The notes beneath the pieces are model-generated. The model was not told the DNA's origin, did no database searches, and was given only the letters and a program-made list of their open reading frames with translations. Made by a program: the position numbers and the translations under genes. Of a stretch of DNA of 64,000 nt, positions 1 through 10,418 are shown piece by piece. Where the stretch lies: assembly GCA_036971615.1 (NCBI GenBank), contig JAYKKR010000015.1, forward strand, positions 496,001 through 560,000. Reading direction: 5' to 3'. Every line of letters starts with the position of its first letter. Position 1 is the first letter of the stretch. This stretch comes from Amyloporia xantha. Taxonomy: Eukaryota > Basidiomycota > Agaricomycetes > Polyporales > Adustoporiaceae.

Positions 1-60
1 TTTTAACGCTTCGACTTTGGCTAGAAGCTGAAGTTTCGATGGGCACTTTCGCGATGTTAG

Positions 61-290
61 GTGGAACCTAAGCGCCCTCACTCAGATCATTACAAACTAC
101 GAAGGGTTCAATTGCGAAGTTGATTTTCCGGCAGTATACAAGTAAGTACCCGTGGATGTGCTGCACATACCGCTCTAATCGCATGCTACGCAGGTGGCAC
201 GGTGCTATGTTGAGTAAGGAGTCGATCCGCAAGACGCTTGCCATCAAGCAAACTGTCTTAGAGAAGGCTGAAGCTGAAGGAAGGCACTGA
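61..290 (+). CDS. Glutathione S-transferase (Ure2-like), 3' end only
   Basis: Two exons, 61-141 and 194-290, encode the last part of a GST C-terminal helical domain and end at a TGA at 288-290. The upstream part lies outside the window. The splice sites (acceptor at 60, donor at 142, acceptor at 193) and the peptide match the last two exons of the complete GST at 1623-2605, including the start WN and the final GRH. The two are therefore tandem paralogues on the same strand. The visible frame is intact, so this may be a working gene rather than a relic. Sequence similarity to the second copy continues past the stop into the 3' flank to about 600. Ure2-like GSTs conjugate glutathione to electrophiles or act in stress responses; the substrate cannot be told from this fragment. 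Confidence 0.75.
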
Positions 291-759
291 TGTGATAATA
301 GCTTCCTACGCGAACGAAGGTGAATTCGTAGGGTAGCATTGTTCATGTTGTTACTCATGTCGGAAAGAACCACCAGTCAGTCACGCAGTGTACCCATTCT
401 ACGAGCAGTGAAAGTCAGAGCGCAAGCGAAGAGGCTGGAGTCGGTAAGTTAATGACCGTTGTGCCTGGTGGTTCCGGAGGAGTTTACACAGAAGCCGACG
501 GTGGCAGTGACGACGATGCAGCCCTCGCGGGGGCGCCGCACGCTCGTTTATTTGGTGGATCCTCGGTATTACATATGTTCTTCAGTCATAAATAACACGT
601 GTGTCCGCATTATGATCATGACCGAAACATCTTGGGAAGAATTATTAAATTCAGACACGGCGGACTTCCTCCGAGTCATCTCATGTCTATCCCTTGGTTG
701 TGCGTAGATCGCTCGCGTCGCCAAAGGATAGACAAAGAGGGTGGGATCCGCAGTGCGAG

Positions 760-1622
<863 letters not shown>

Positions 1623-2605
1623 ATGTCTCACGGAAAGCAGTTCACCCTATTCACTCATTTCCGTGGTCCCAACGGCTGGTAAGTGCCAACAAACATGTAT
1701 TGTTTGTCAAGACTGCCAGCCTGACTTTGTTACGTGCTAGGAAAGTAGCCTTCACTCTGGAAGAGTTAGGTTTAACATACGAGCCGATTTACCTCGAATT
1801 CGACAAAAATGAGCACAAGGCCCCCGAGCACACCAAGTATAATCCCAATGGTCGTATTCCCACTCTGATTGATCATCGCAACAATGATTTCGTGGTCTGG
1901 TGTGTTGTTAGATTCTAATCAAATTTATTCCATTTTCTAAAATCGCACTCACAGGGAATCCAATGCCATCATGATTTACTTGGTCGAGAAATACGACAGC
2001 ACTCACAAGATCTCTGTCGCCGATGCGAATGAGAAGATCATCCAGTTGCAGTGGCTTTTCTTCCAGGCTTCAGGCCAAGGGTGAGCAGGCGAGTCTAACA
2101 TGCGCTGTCCCGTGTTTACCATCCTCCCACAGTCCATACTACGGACAAGCTGTCTGGTTCCGTAAATACCACCCAGAGAAGATTGCGAGTGCCGTCGAAA
2201 GGTATCAAAAGGAGGTCATTCGCGTTTTCGGTGTGCTCGAGAGCGTCCTGTCGAAGCAGGAGTGGCTCGTCGGTAACAAGTACACCATCGCCGACCTATC
2301 TTTCATTCCGTAAGCCTTTATCGCTTCGACTTTGGCTAGTAGTTGCAGTATCAATGGACACCCTTGCGATGTTAGGTGGAACATGGCCGCCCTCATCCAG
2401 ATCGTTGAAAGCTACAACGGGTTCAATTTCGAGGTTGATTTTCCGTCAGTATACAAGTGAGTACCCTTGGCTATGCTGCACATACCGCTCTAATCGCATA
2501 TAATGCAGGTGGCACGGTGCTATGTTGAGTAGGGAGAATGTCCACAAGACGCTTGCCATCAAGCAATCCGTCTCAGAGGAATTTGAAGCTGCAGGAAGGC
2601 ACTGA
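1623..2605 (+). CDS. Glutathione S-transferase, Ure2-like
   Basis: Six exons (1623-1678, 1741-1899, 1955-2080, 2133-2309, 2376-2456, 2509-2605) total 696 bases, giving 231 residues, typical for the family. The thioredoxin-like N-terminal domain shows the Ure2-type GPNGWK motif (about residues 16-21), the cis-Pro segment GRIPTLID (about 55-62) and WESNAIMIYL (about 72-81), which bind glutathione. The C-terminal helical domain carries YYGQAVWF and LSKQEWLVGNKYTIADLSF, the N-capping/hydrophobic staple region. All introns are 52-66 bp with GT-AG ends and the frame closes exactly. The enzyme is expected in the cytosol, conjugating or reducing glutathione-dependent substrates. Its paralogue lies immediately upstream (61-290), so this is a local tandem duplication. 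Confidence 0.93.
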
Positions 2606-3150
2606 TGTTGTGATGGCTTCCTGCGCGAACGAGGATGAGATTGTAGGGTAGCATTGTTCATCTCCTTGTTCATATCGGAAAGAATCATTAGTCATGCATT
2701 GTACCTGTACCACGAACAGTGAAAGTCGGAGCACAAGCAAAGAGGTTGGAGTCAGTAAGTTAATCACCATTGTTTCTGGTGCCCCCGGAGGAGTTCACTC
2801 CGACGCCGACGTTGGCAGTGATGACGATGCAGCCCTCGCGGGAGCGTCGCACGCTCGTTTGTTTGGTGAATTTGGTACTGCATATGTTATTGAGTTATGT
2901 GTCAAACCTGTGTCCGTACTATGACCTTAATAGTGAAACATCTCGGACATAATTATTTAGTCGCGAAGGTCGACGGCGGGACGGCATTGATTAGTAGCAG
3001 GCACAGTAATAATGTGGTCAAGCATCAGACGGTTGTGAATACGAGGGTGAGCAGACCCTCGACCGACATCCCATTGACGCCAAAGGTTGATAAGACTCAG
3101 CAGCAAGGTATATAAGTGGTATATAAAAGCTGGATACTCACTGATCGCTA
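2606..3150. other. Duplicated 3' flank of GST and convergent intergenic space
   Basis: The first 300 bases or so are recognisably related to the flank of the upstream GST copy (about 291-600), including a conserved stretch around 2790-2870, so the duplicated unit extends beyond the coding sequence. The rest separates the GST from the convergent DUF7918 gene that ends at 3151. Short open frames are present in the duplicated flank but none could be tied to a protein. Confidence 0.55.
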
Positions 3151-6100
3151 TTAATCATCCGTCAAGTCGATGAGATCACCGGAAGATCCTACCCGTATGG
3201 GGGAACGCGGTCTTGTCAGATCTATGACATCGTTTTCAAGTTTGACCGACAAACGTTCCCTCTTCAGAATCCCCTCTTTTTGAAGAGTCTTGCCGCTAGT
3301 TCTCTCCCGAAGTGTCCTTGTGGTAAATGCCTTTACAGGAACGTCATTTTAGCGATCGCGTAAAGCATATTGAGTAGTGATGTGCACGGCCCGGCTCGGC
3401 CTGAAAGCCAGGGCTACGGCTCGGCTTTGTAGGGCTCAGGCTCTGTCAAAATGTGGGCCGGGCCGTAGGGAAGGGCTTTTACTCGGCCACGGCTCGGCCA
3501 CGGCTTAGGCCACGGCTTATTATATCTAAGATTATACAATTTCTATTCATCTAGAACAAGCATAGCTACATCATCATCGTCTTCATCGTCGTCTTCGCCA
3601 TTGTACACTAATGCCACATCCTCGAGATCCTCTATCAATTCATCCCAGCCCAATTCATCCCCTTGTGCAGACTGAGTTGCTGACTCTAGCGACGCAAGTT
3701 CCGTGGTGGGTGATGGTAACTGGCGGAAGAGAAGATCTTTGCGTATCGCACACTTGAGACCCTGTAAGGCCTCCACAATATCAGCTTTCAAGCGGTTCCG
3801 TCGCTTACTAATTGTAATCCCCGCTGACGAAAAGGCGCGTTCACTAGAAACAGATGATGCCATCACGGCAAGAAAATTCCGTGCAAGTGAGGCCCAGACA
3901 GGATATCGGCCTGCATTGAACTGAAACAAGTATATTAATCACAGATATAGCTATAGAGCAATTGTACTTACTCCCCACCATTCGACGATAGAGTGATCAC
4001 CGAGGGTATCCTTCGAGTCAAGATATAGATTGAATCCGTGGGCCCATGGCTTGTCAGGATCCTCTTGTGCTGACGCCATTGGAGAGTCCTCGTCCTCATC
4101 GTCAGAGAGCTCACGGAGAAGCTTCTTAACTTTGCCATATGCCGATCTTCCATGTCTTGATGACACTGACTGTGTTTCTCTACCGTCTGGAAACATCTGT
4201 AGGTATTGTTGCTTGTACTGCAGCGATACTCATATTAGTGGTTAATAGAATTGGAAGGACGACAAGTATACATACGATCTGCTCAGCCAACGCGAGGGCC
4301 TCCTTGAGTAATGTATCGCCCCAATGCTTGCGGATATGATTCTGCTTCTGCGAAGGATCAAGTACTGCAAAAACATTAATGATACATCTTTCGTATGAGC
4401 GGGAAATACTTACGCATTGCAAATATGTATACTTCTGAGTCAGCAGTTTTGTTGTAGTATTCATCGACTTTGGCGATTGCTGCTTCGAGAGCACTATGGA
4501 AATGAGCATACTTATCACGTTCTATACGTGCTGACCACGCCTTGTGCAAGGCTTCAAGTGCTGGAAGGGCAAGATGTAATGATGGGCCTTGATCAGACGA
4601 AAAAGCTTGCTGTGCGTTGCTAGCATGCTGCGGGCCAATTTCAAATCAATTTCCTCATGTATCCATGCAAGCAAACAGAAGCTCCGCACTGTTAGAAGAT
4701 CGAGAAACAACTTCACATGATCCCACTCCTCCGATGTCAGTTGAAGATCAGTGAGCTTCTGGCGTTTGACGCGATCTTTCTCATCTCGAGCAATTTCAAA
4801 GACAAATCTGTCCACAAACTAGACCACATGAATAAGTGCATGTCAGGATATGGATACTAGTCATTCTTACTTCACTCAAGTCTTCAGCTCGCTCGAGCAT
4901 AACATATGTAGAGGACCATCTGACGGGCATGTCTAGCAAAAGTTGGCGTGGTATTGCAACATCCTTCTGAGTTTGAAGATCCTTGAATAGCTGCTTGCGT
5001 TTAGCGGAGGAACGTTCCTGCAATGACAGCGGCTTGAGATCATGTTATAAATCAAGGATAAGAGATATTACCTTGACTGTGATAGTCCGCACGATGCCGA
5101 CCTCATCGCGAAATGGTCCAGAGTCATTGGCAAGATCTGCATCAGGCTGGCCAGGATCATAATGCTTTGATTTACTGTACGCCGTGATAAGTGCTTGCGT
5201 CGCCAAGTTAATGATGTGTGCTAGACAACTAGAGCACTTGATGAGGTCTAATACAACATCATCATGTGCACGCTCACCGAATTCGGCGCTTTTGGCCATT
5301 GAATGGCTTTCCAGTGGCTGCCGAAATATGTTGTGCAAAGAACAGCATCATAGTATCATTGTTGGTAGCATTATCACAGGTCACATAGCCGATCTACAAT
5401 TATAAGGCTTTAATATTTGCCGTGACAACAATGTGAGCAAATCGAACACCTACCTTATGTGCTATACCGACACGGGATACAATCTTGAACAGCGCTAAGC
5501 CAAGCTTCTTGCCGTTGTGTGCTGTGTTCAACTGCGCAAAGCCAATCAGCGCCGTTTGGAGCTCCCAAACGCCTGGCTTGAGCTCCTCGATCCAATGTGC
5601 CGTGACCGCAAAGTAGCCATCGGTGTTTGAAGCCTGCCATGCATCACATGTAAGGCTGACGTCGCCTTTCACAGCATCGCTCTGTTGAAGAATCAGCTCG
5701 GTACATCACACTTAACAAATGCATATACATACCGTCAATCGGTCTCGCAAATGTGTAAGTTGACGCTTGAACATGTCAATGATTTCACGGCGTGTTTGCT
5801 TGCGATCGGGAATCTTCACACCCTCAGTTGCTCGGGCTGCTACCTCAATCATATTCTGGAACGCAGGATGCTCGAGAGCCTGCAGTGGCTGAAATAAAAG
5901 AAAATCAATGATTGACATATATATCCAATAGGTTGACTATAATACCTGATCCGTAGCAATCAACCACTCGATAGCAGCCGCGCGAAAAAGTTCGTGAGTA
6001 TACGGGATGACACGTTCCTTCGTCGGTCTTTCCCTGAGGTGCGGGTCCAAACGGGTTTGTTGATCAGCCTTCTGCTGCTCACGCCTGCGCTTCGAGTCCT

Positions 6101-8561
6101 CAGGAAGCATTGACTCAAACTTATTATTAGTGCACCATTTGAGGTAATCACCCTGCGACCAACTTGTAAACTCAATGAATGAATTGATTCAATATAAGCT
6201 TACCTTATGCACGGATTGCATGTGTCGGCGTAGAGTTGTGACCTCCGATACATAGGCAATGTCTCGACCCTGCTTCTTGCTAGTGTAAATATGCTAAGCC
6301 TAAAGACTACCATGATGCAATCTCCAGGGGTACTTACGTGCACATGCGGCAATTCCGATGGGCCTTACGAGCACCCTTTGCCATGACCTTCTCATAGGGC
6401 GCCGTGAAGAAAGCATCAATATCGCGGCTTCGAGCTTCTTGACGCAGTTTTGAAGGCTCCGAAATGTCAATGAGTTGGATGTCATTGTCATCCTGAGCTT
6501 CCTCTGCATTGCGCGCTGCAGCTCGCCGGTCATTGCGCGCACTAGCTGAGCTCGGGCCCGGCCCGGGGAGGGCTAGTCAGTTTGATAAGACTCTCATGAG
6601 TCTAGTTCATTGACGGAATCGGACGGACACCTTACCTTGCATTGATGAAGTCTCGACTGAGACCTCATCCTTGTCTAGTTCGGTAGCAGTAGGAGCATGG
6701 CCTCCGCCATCAAGTACAGCAGCTTGCCGCGCTCGCTTGGGATCTAGCATAGTATTGTTAGCGGCTCAGCTGTTGAAGTATAATATCACACTAATACACC
6801 TAAATCTGGTCGCTGTTCTGCATCTGGAGGCGCGTCCAAGTCTACTTCGTTGGTGGAGCGGAGAGGCTCGGCTGGTTCACCATCGCGCTGTCGCTTCCCT
6901 AGAGATGTCGCGGGTACAGCAGCTGGTCCTGAGATATTGCTACCAGACGAGCTCGGAGTCAGATCGGCATGCGCGTCGCTGCCAGTGGCTACGCCTCGGT
7001 GAGCTTCAACCGCCCTCTTGTGAGAGGTGAGTTCGGGTTCTGCGACGTTGGACGTGTCCGTAACCTTGGCTGCGGGGCGTCTAGCCCGTTTCGTAGAGAG
7101 CACAGCTTCCCCGCCATTCACCGGCGACATGAGGCGCGGGGCCATTAGAAGTTTGATTGACCGCTGATGTGGGACCCTCAATACCGAATTCAGTAGTAAT
7201 TGTGGCTGAGAGAAACTATATAGTTCCACATTTGGTAGGTTAATGAGCTGCCGACATTATAAGCCATCGGCTCACGGCTCGGCTCAGGCTCCCTGATACC
7301 AGAGGCCGAGCCGTGAGCCCCTATAAGCCGCCGCTACAGGCCCGGCCTGGCCCGGCTGAAGTAGGCCCAGCCTGGCTCGGCCCACGGCTCTGAGCCGGGC
7401 TTTGCACATCACTAATATTGAGTGTCAAAAGAAATACTACTATTAACGTTCAGGGGATACTCCGTCGAAACCTACTTACTTTTTGTGGACGAACGCCCTC
7501 ATCTTCACTCTTGACATTGTTGTCCACGCTGCTAACATACGCATAAGCACGGTCGTGAGCAGATTCTGGGTCACACATCCTATACCTCGTAATGTCTGTT
7601 CCCCCGGCTATGGTACGCCGACGCTTGTTGGTTGAGTACAGATTATCTCCTGAGGATTGATGCGAACGTTTCTTGTTCCTGACGACGGGTTCGGCAGCTT
7701 CAGTTTTGTGCCCGCGATGTATCAACGGGGCTATCCCTTGCGCTTGAAGCATGCCTATGCAGGTGTCATCTCACAAGCCGGTATAGAGGGTAACAAATTT
7801 ACTTAGAGGTCTATACGAGAAATTGAACACAGCATAGGGGTGGGTCTTGGGGTCTATCCGTCTAACTTGAGCGACAGTCTTTTCCCTTGTTTTCTGTTCA
7901 GGTCCAAGGCTATAATACACAGCCATTAATGGCCATAAGAAAGAATGCAGACGAGTTGCACGTACGAGACACAGTGTGAACCTGCCTTCTTCGCTTTCTC
8001 GTGAAGAAGTCCCAATTCACAAAAAGCTACGTCTTTGTTGGGATACCATGGCCCCGCCCCCTCTCTTATCACACGGCAAATTTGCAGCTCGACTCGTCCT
8101 AAGGCATCACCGTTTGGGATATGGGAGATTGCACTGTCATCATCTGCTCAACAATACATGTCAATATACCCCAGGTGCAAGCAACAGGAACGACATGCCA
8201 GTAATAGAGACATTGCAGAACACAAACGGTCTTTCCTCATCTCTTGTCAGCTGGATGCCCCGGCAAATCAGTCTGGTGTTTGAGTTTGTGATAGCACGGT
8301 TGACGAGATGGCCGTCTATAAAGCATTTCACAGCTAGGGTATAGGGTGTCTTGTTCACAATTCCTATCTCAAATGTCTGAGAGTCCGGTCAAGAAACTTC
8401 GGTTACGAACAGGAACAGTGACCGAAGTGGGACTCTCTTACCTTTCCAGCTTCGCTCGCGATGTAGCAACTCGCCTTGACCTCGTTCTGGACCTCAAGCT
8501 TGTATTCGCTGAGCTTGATTCCATCACATCTGACAAACGCTTTAATATTTCGCAGTTTCAT
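3151..8561 (-). CDS. DUF7918 family protein, interrupted in its last intron by a hAT element
   Basis: Six exons on the minus strand (8442-8561, 8199-8376, 7966-8143, 7803-7909, 7480-7754, 3151-3330) sum to 1,038 bases, 345 residues, in one frame. The family pattern is clear: an N-terminal CDGIKLSEYKLEV segment, then IASEAGK, the ERPFVFCNVSIT block, LGRVELQICRVIREG, EKAKKAGSHCVS and the late block PYAVFNFSYRPLSMLQAQG. The domain is common in agaricomycetes and has no known reaction. The disordered C-terminus contains a basic NKKRSH region and ends with two SUMO-interacting-like motifs, VIDLT and LIDLTDD. Intron 2 appears to use a GC donor (8197-8198). Intron 5 runs 3331-7479 and contains the whole hAT transposon; without it the intron would be 101 bp. 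The start at 8561 is the first ATG in frame but was not confirmed independently. Confidence 0.82.
3375..7414 (-). mobile_element. hAT DNA transposon, 4,040 bp with perfect 8 bp target duplications
   Basis: The ends are inverted repeats beginning TAGTGATGTGCA. The 20 bp at the left (tagtgatgtgcacggcccgg) matches the reverse of the right end with two mismatches. It is flanked by identical 8 bp copies ATATTGAG at 3367-3374 and 7415-7422, the hallmark of hAT insertion. Just inside both ends (about 3385-3520 and 7255-7400) are many GC-rich copies and near copies of GGCTCGG in both orientations, likely the subterminal sites that bind transposase. The interior encodes a multi-exon BED/hAT transposase on the minus strand. 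Intact ends and an unmutated duplication point to a fairly recent insertion. Confidence 0.95.
3543..7145 (-). CDS. hAT transposase (BED finger, hAT dimerisation domain)
   Basis: The protein is spread over many minus-strand exons. The N-terminal part (about 7145-6786) is low complexity. A BED-type zinc finger is read around 6360-6200 (a C-x2-C pair in CRMCTSKK and an H-x4-H pair in HMQSVH). The catalytic region follows: LTCDAWQASNTDGYFAV at about 5645-5600, with the Asp of CDAW as the probable first DDE-type residue, and CLAHIINLATQAL near 5215. The C-terminal exon (3543-about 3920) carries the classic hAT dimerisation block with NFLAVMASSVSSERAFSS and a D/E-rich tail ending at the stop at 3543. 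Introns are 50-70 bp. I did not resolve every junction, so whether the full frame is open is not proven; no stop inside a recognised domain was seen. Confidence 0.8.
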
Positions 8562-8654
8562 GGCAAAGCTCAGGAAGATGGAACTCGTGCAAATGAGTAA
8601 TATTGAGTTCAACCACTTCCATGATCCATCAACTTGGTCGTGATTTGAAACGGG
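8562..8654. promoter_or_regulatory. Presumed promoter of the DUF7918 gene
   Basis: Short interval directly upstream of the DUF7918 start at 8561 (minus strand). It adjoins the 18 bp palindrome at 8655-8672. No TATA box was recognised. Confidence 0.3.
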
Positions 8655-8672
8655 ACGCGTGACGTCACGCGT
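8655..8672. promoter_or_regulatory. 18 bp perfect palindrome acgcgtgacgtcacgcgt, copy 1
   Basis: The sequence is identical to its own reverse complement. Its centre TGACGTCA is the consensus ATF/CREB bZIP site, and each arm is ACGCGT, the MluI cell-cycle box core. It lies about 95 bp upstream of the DUF7918 start. An identical copy is at 18352-18369. Function is inferred only from the known binding sites. Confidence 0.6.
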
Positions 8673-10083
8673 CGCGTACCACAGGTGCGCGTGATCCGTG
8701 ATCACTGCTTTGAACTACAAGCTAATAAACTACTGTACTGTCACGACCTTAAGCAACGCAACGAGCCTGCACGTGACCGTGGGAATGGGGGACATTATGC
8801 AACGCCACCCCGGGGACATGCATCAGCAAAAGTGCAGACTCGGGATCTGTGCAGACCTGCTCATATCAACGCCCGACAGTCGGGCCAACCTCCGACAGCC
8901 TGGTGTCAAGGTTGCCCCGCGATATCTGGCATCTGTAGAGCACTACAACTTTCCCAACAGACCGGCCAACTCAGGGCAAATGTCCGTCGAGTCTGGGCAA
9001 TTACCACAGGGCCCACTGGTATATTACATCGCATTTACTACTCTGGGCAAGCTCTACGCCACATCAGGCATTGCCTGTTGGCCATTGGCAATGTCTGTCA
9101 GCGAATTGTCCATTCTGATTCAGATGTGTCACACATAAATAACCACTATATATATTAAAATAATTTATGCATGCAACTACATAGCAAATCTCGCTACAAA
9201 AGTACTACGGCAAGTAAACCACCAACCAGCCTCAGCGGCACGATTACAAAACAGCTACCCATGAGACACTCACCAATAGTGAGCCCGTGCACATCATGCA
9301 CATGAGCAGAGTGCAAGCCACCGTGGCGCTGACAGAAGCATTTAGCTGAGGACAAGGACCAGCAAGAGCATGAAGACCCAGAGACACAGAGTACAGATAT
9401 ACAGTCCTTTGCACCAGTTGCCATAGCCCAAGAGATACCAAAAGCAGAGCAGAGGGGGAGCCGATCTGTGAGCCACCGCGACGTCACCTAGCAGACATCA
9501 GAGTGCGCCACATGTTACTGTGCGAGACCCACCTATCCTCCCTCAGGCCGACACCCCCGTAGCGTCCATCACGTTCCGGTGCGCCACATGCTGCTGCGCC
9601 AAAAGCAGCGACGCCGATGGTCCTGTAGGGGCATAGCGAGCGATAAACAAGACTCAGCTCTGATAGTACCGAGAGTACACACTTACAAATTGCGCAAAGA
9701 CCTAAAAATGCTAGAAGGTAGAATGTAAAATAGAGTATACGCGTGTAGAGATAGCATATAGGCGTAGGAAAACTCATCATTGGCCTCCATCTTCAGTATA
9801 TTCTTTGGGCGACGATGGGACGAATGTTGTAGGTTCAAATAGAATACTTACCTGGCGTCTTGGCACGGTCCGCACGAACGACGTCTTCAACAGGAGCCGC
9901 CGCGGTCGCGGATTGGCAAGTTGGTGGGCGATCAGGTGATGGAACGATGATAAGATGCGATGGGGATCCGTGGGCGTCTTTTATAGCGGAGGTCGAATCT
10001 GAGTTGCATGCACCGCCGTTCTCGTCCCTGTGCAGCCCTGCGCGGGCTGTTACGGTACTGTTATCACTTCTCTCTATATAACA
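8673..10083. other. Repeat-derived, gene-poor region
   Basis: No gene model could be supported. The segment 8730-8850 shares blocks with the minus strand of 16250-16690: a 28 bp block around 8730-8757 and a block beginning catcagcaaaagtgcag near 8821. It is therefore a copy of an unidentified dispersed repeat. The remainder, to the copia target site at 10084, has only short open frames on both strands. Confidence 0.5.
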
Positions 10084-10088
10084 CAGAC

Positions 10089-10392
10089 TGTTGAGCGCAG
10101 ACTATAGAGGAGAGGAGGCTAATCCGTCTTGTATTCTAGTGGGCTGTAAGGCCCTGCTTATATACATGCATGAAAGGCTCCTTAGTAATCGTATCCAGAA
10201 ACCTATAGAATATCTGAGTAAGATATGAAGTCATAATGAAATCATAGTGGAGATTTCTTAGTAAGAAAGTGGAGCCTATGAAGTAAGACAAGAGCATACT
10301 ATGGAACGTCATAGAACATCATAGAAATGAGTAAGTACTGACTACCAAGTATGGAAGTGCGACTACTATAGTTGGAAACTAATCGTTCAACA
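10089..10392 (-). repeat. Copia LTR (3' LTR in element orientation)
   Basis: 304 bp. It matches 15562-15865 except for two transitions: a CG in this copy is TG in the other (in aatccgtcttg), and a CG here is CA there (in taatcgtatcc). Terminal TG...CA dinucleotides are intact. Confidence 0.97.
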
Positions 10393-10401
10393 CTCCCACT
10401 C
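10393..10401 (-). other. Polypurine tract of the copia element
   Basis: On the element's strand the bases gagtgggag abut the start of the 3' LTR. A purine-rich tract here primes plus-strand DNA synthesis in LTR retrotransposons; one T interrupts it. Confidence 0.75.
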
Positions 10402-10418
10402 AACTAGATAGTCGCTAA

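Noticed and set aside
8346..8600. Plus-strand open frame of 84 codons
   Set aside because: Overlaps the first two DUF7918 exons on the opposite strand, which have clear family motifs.
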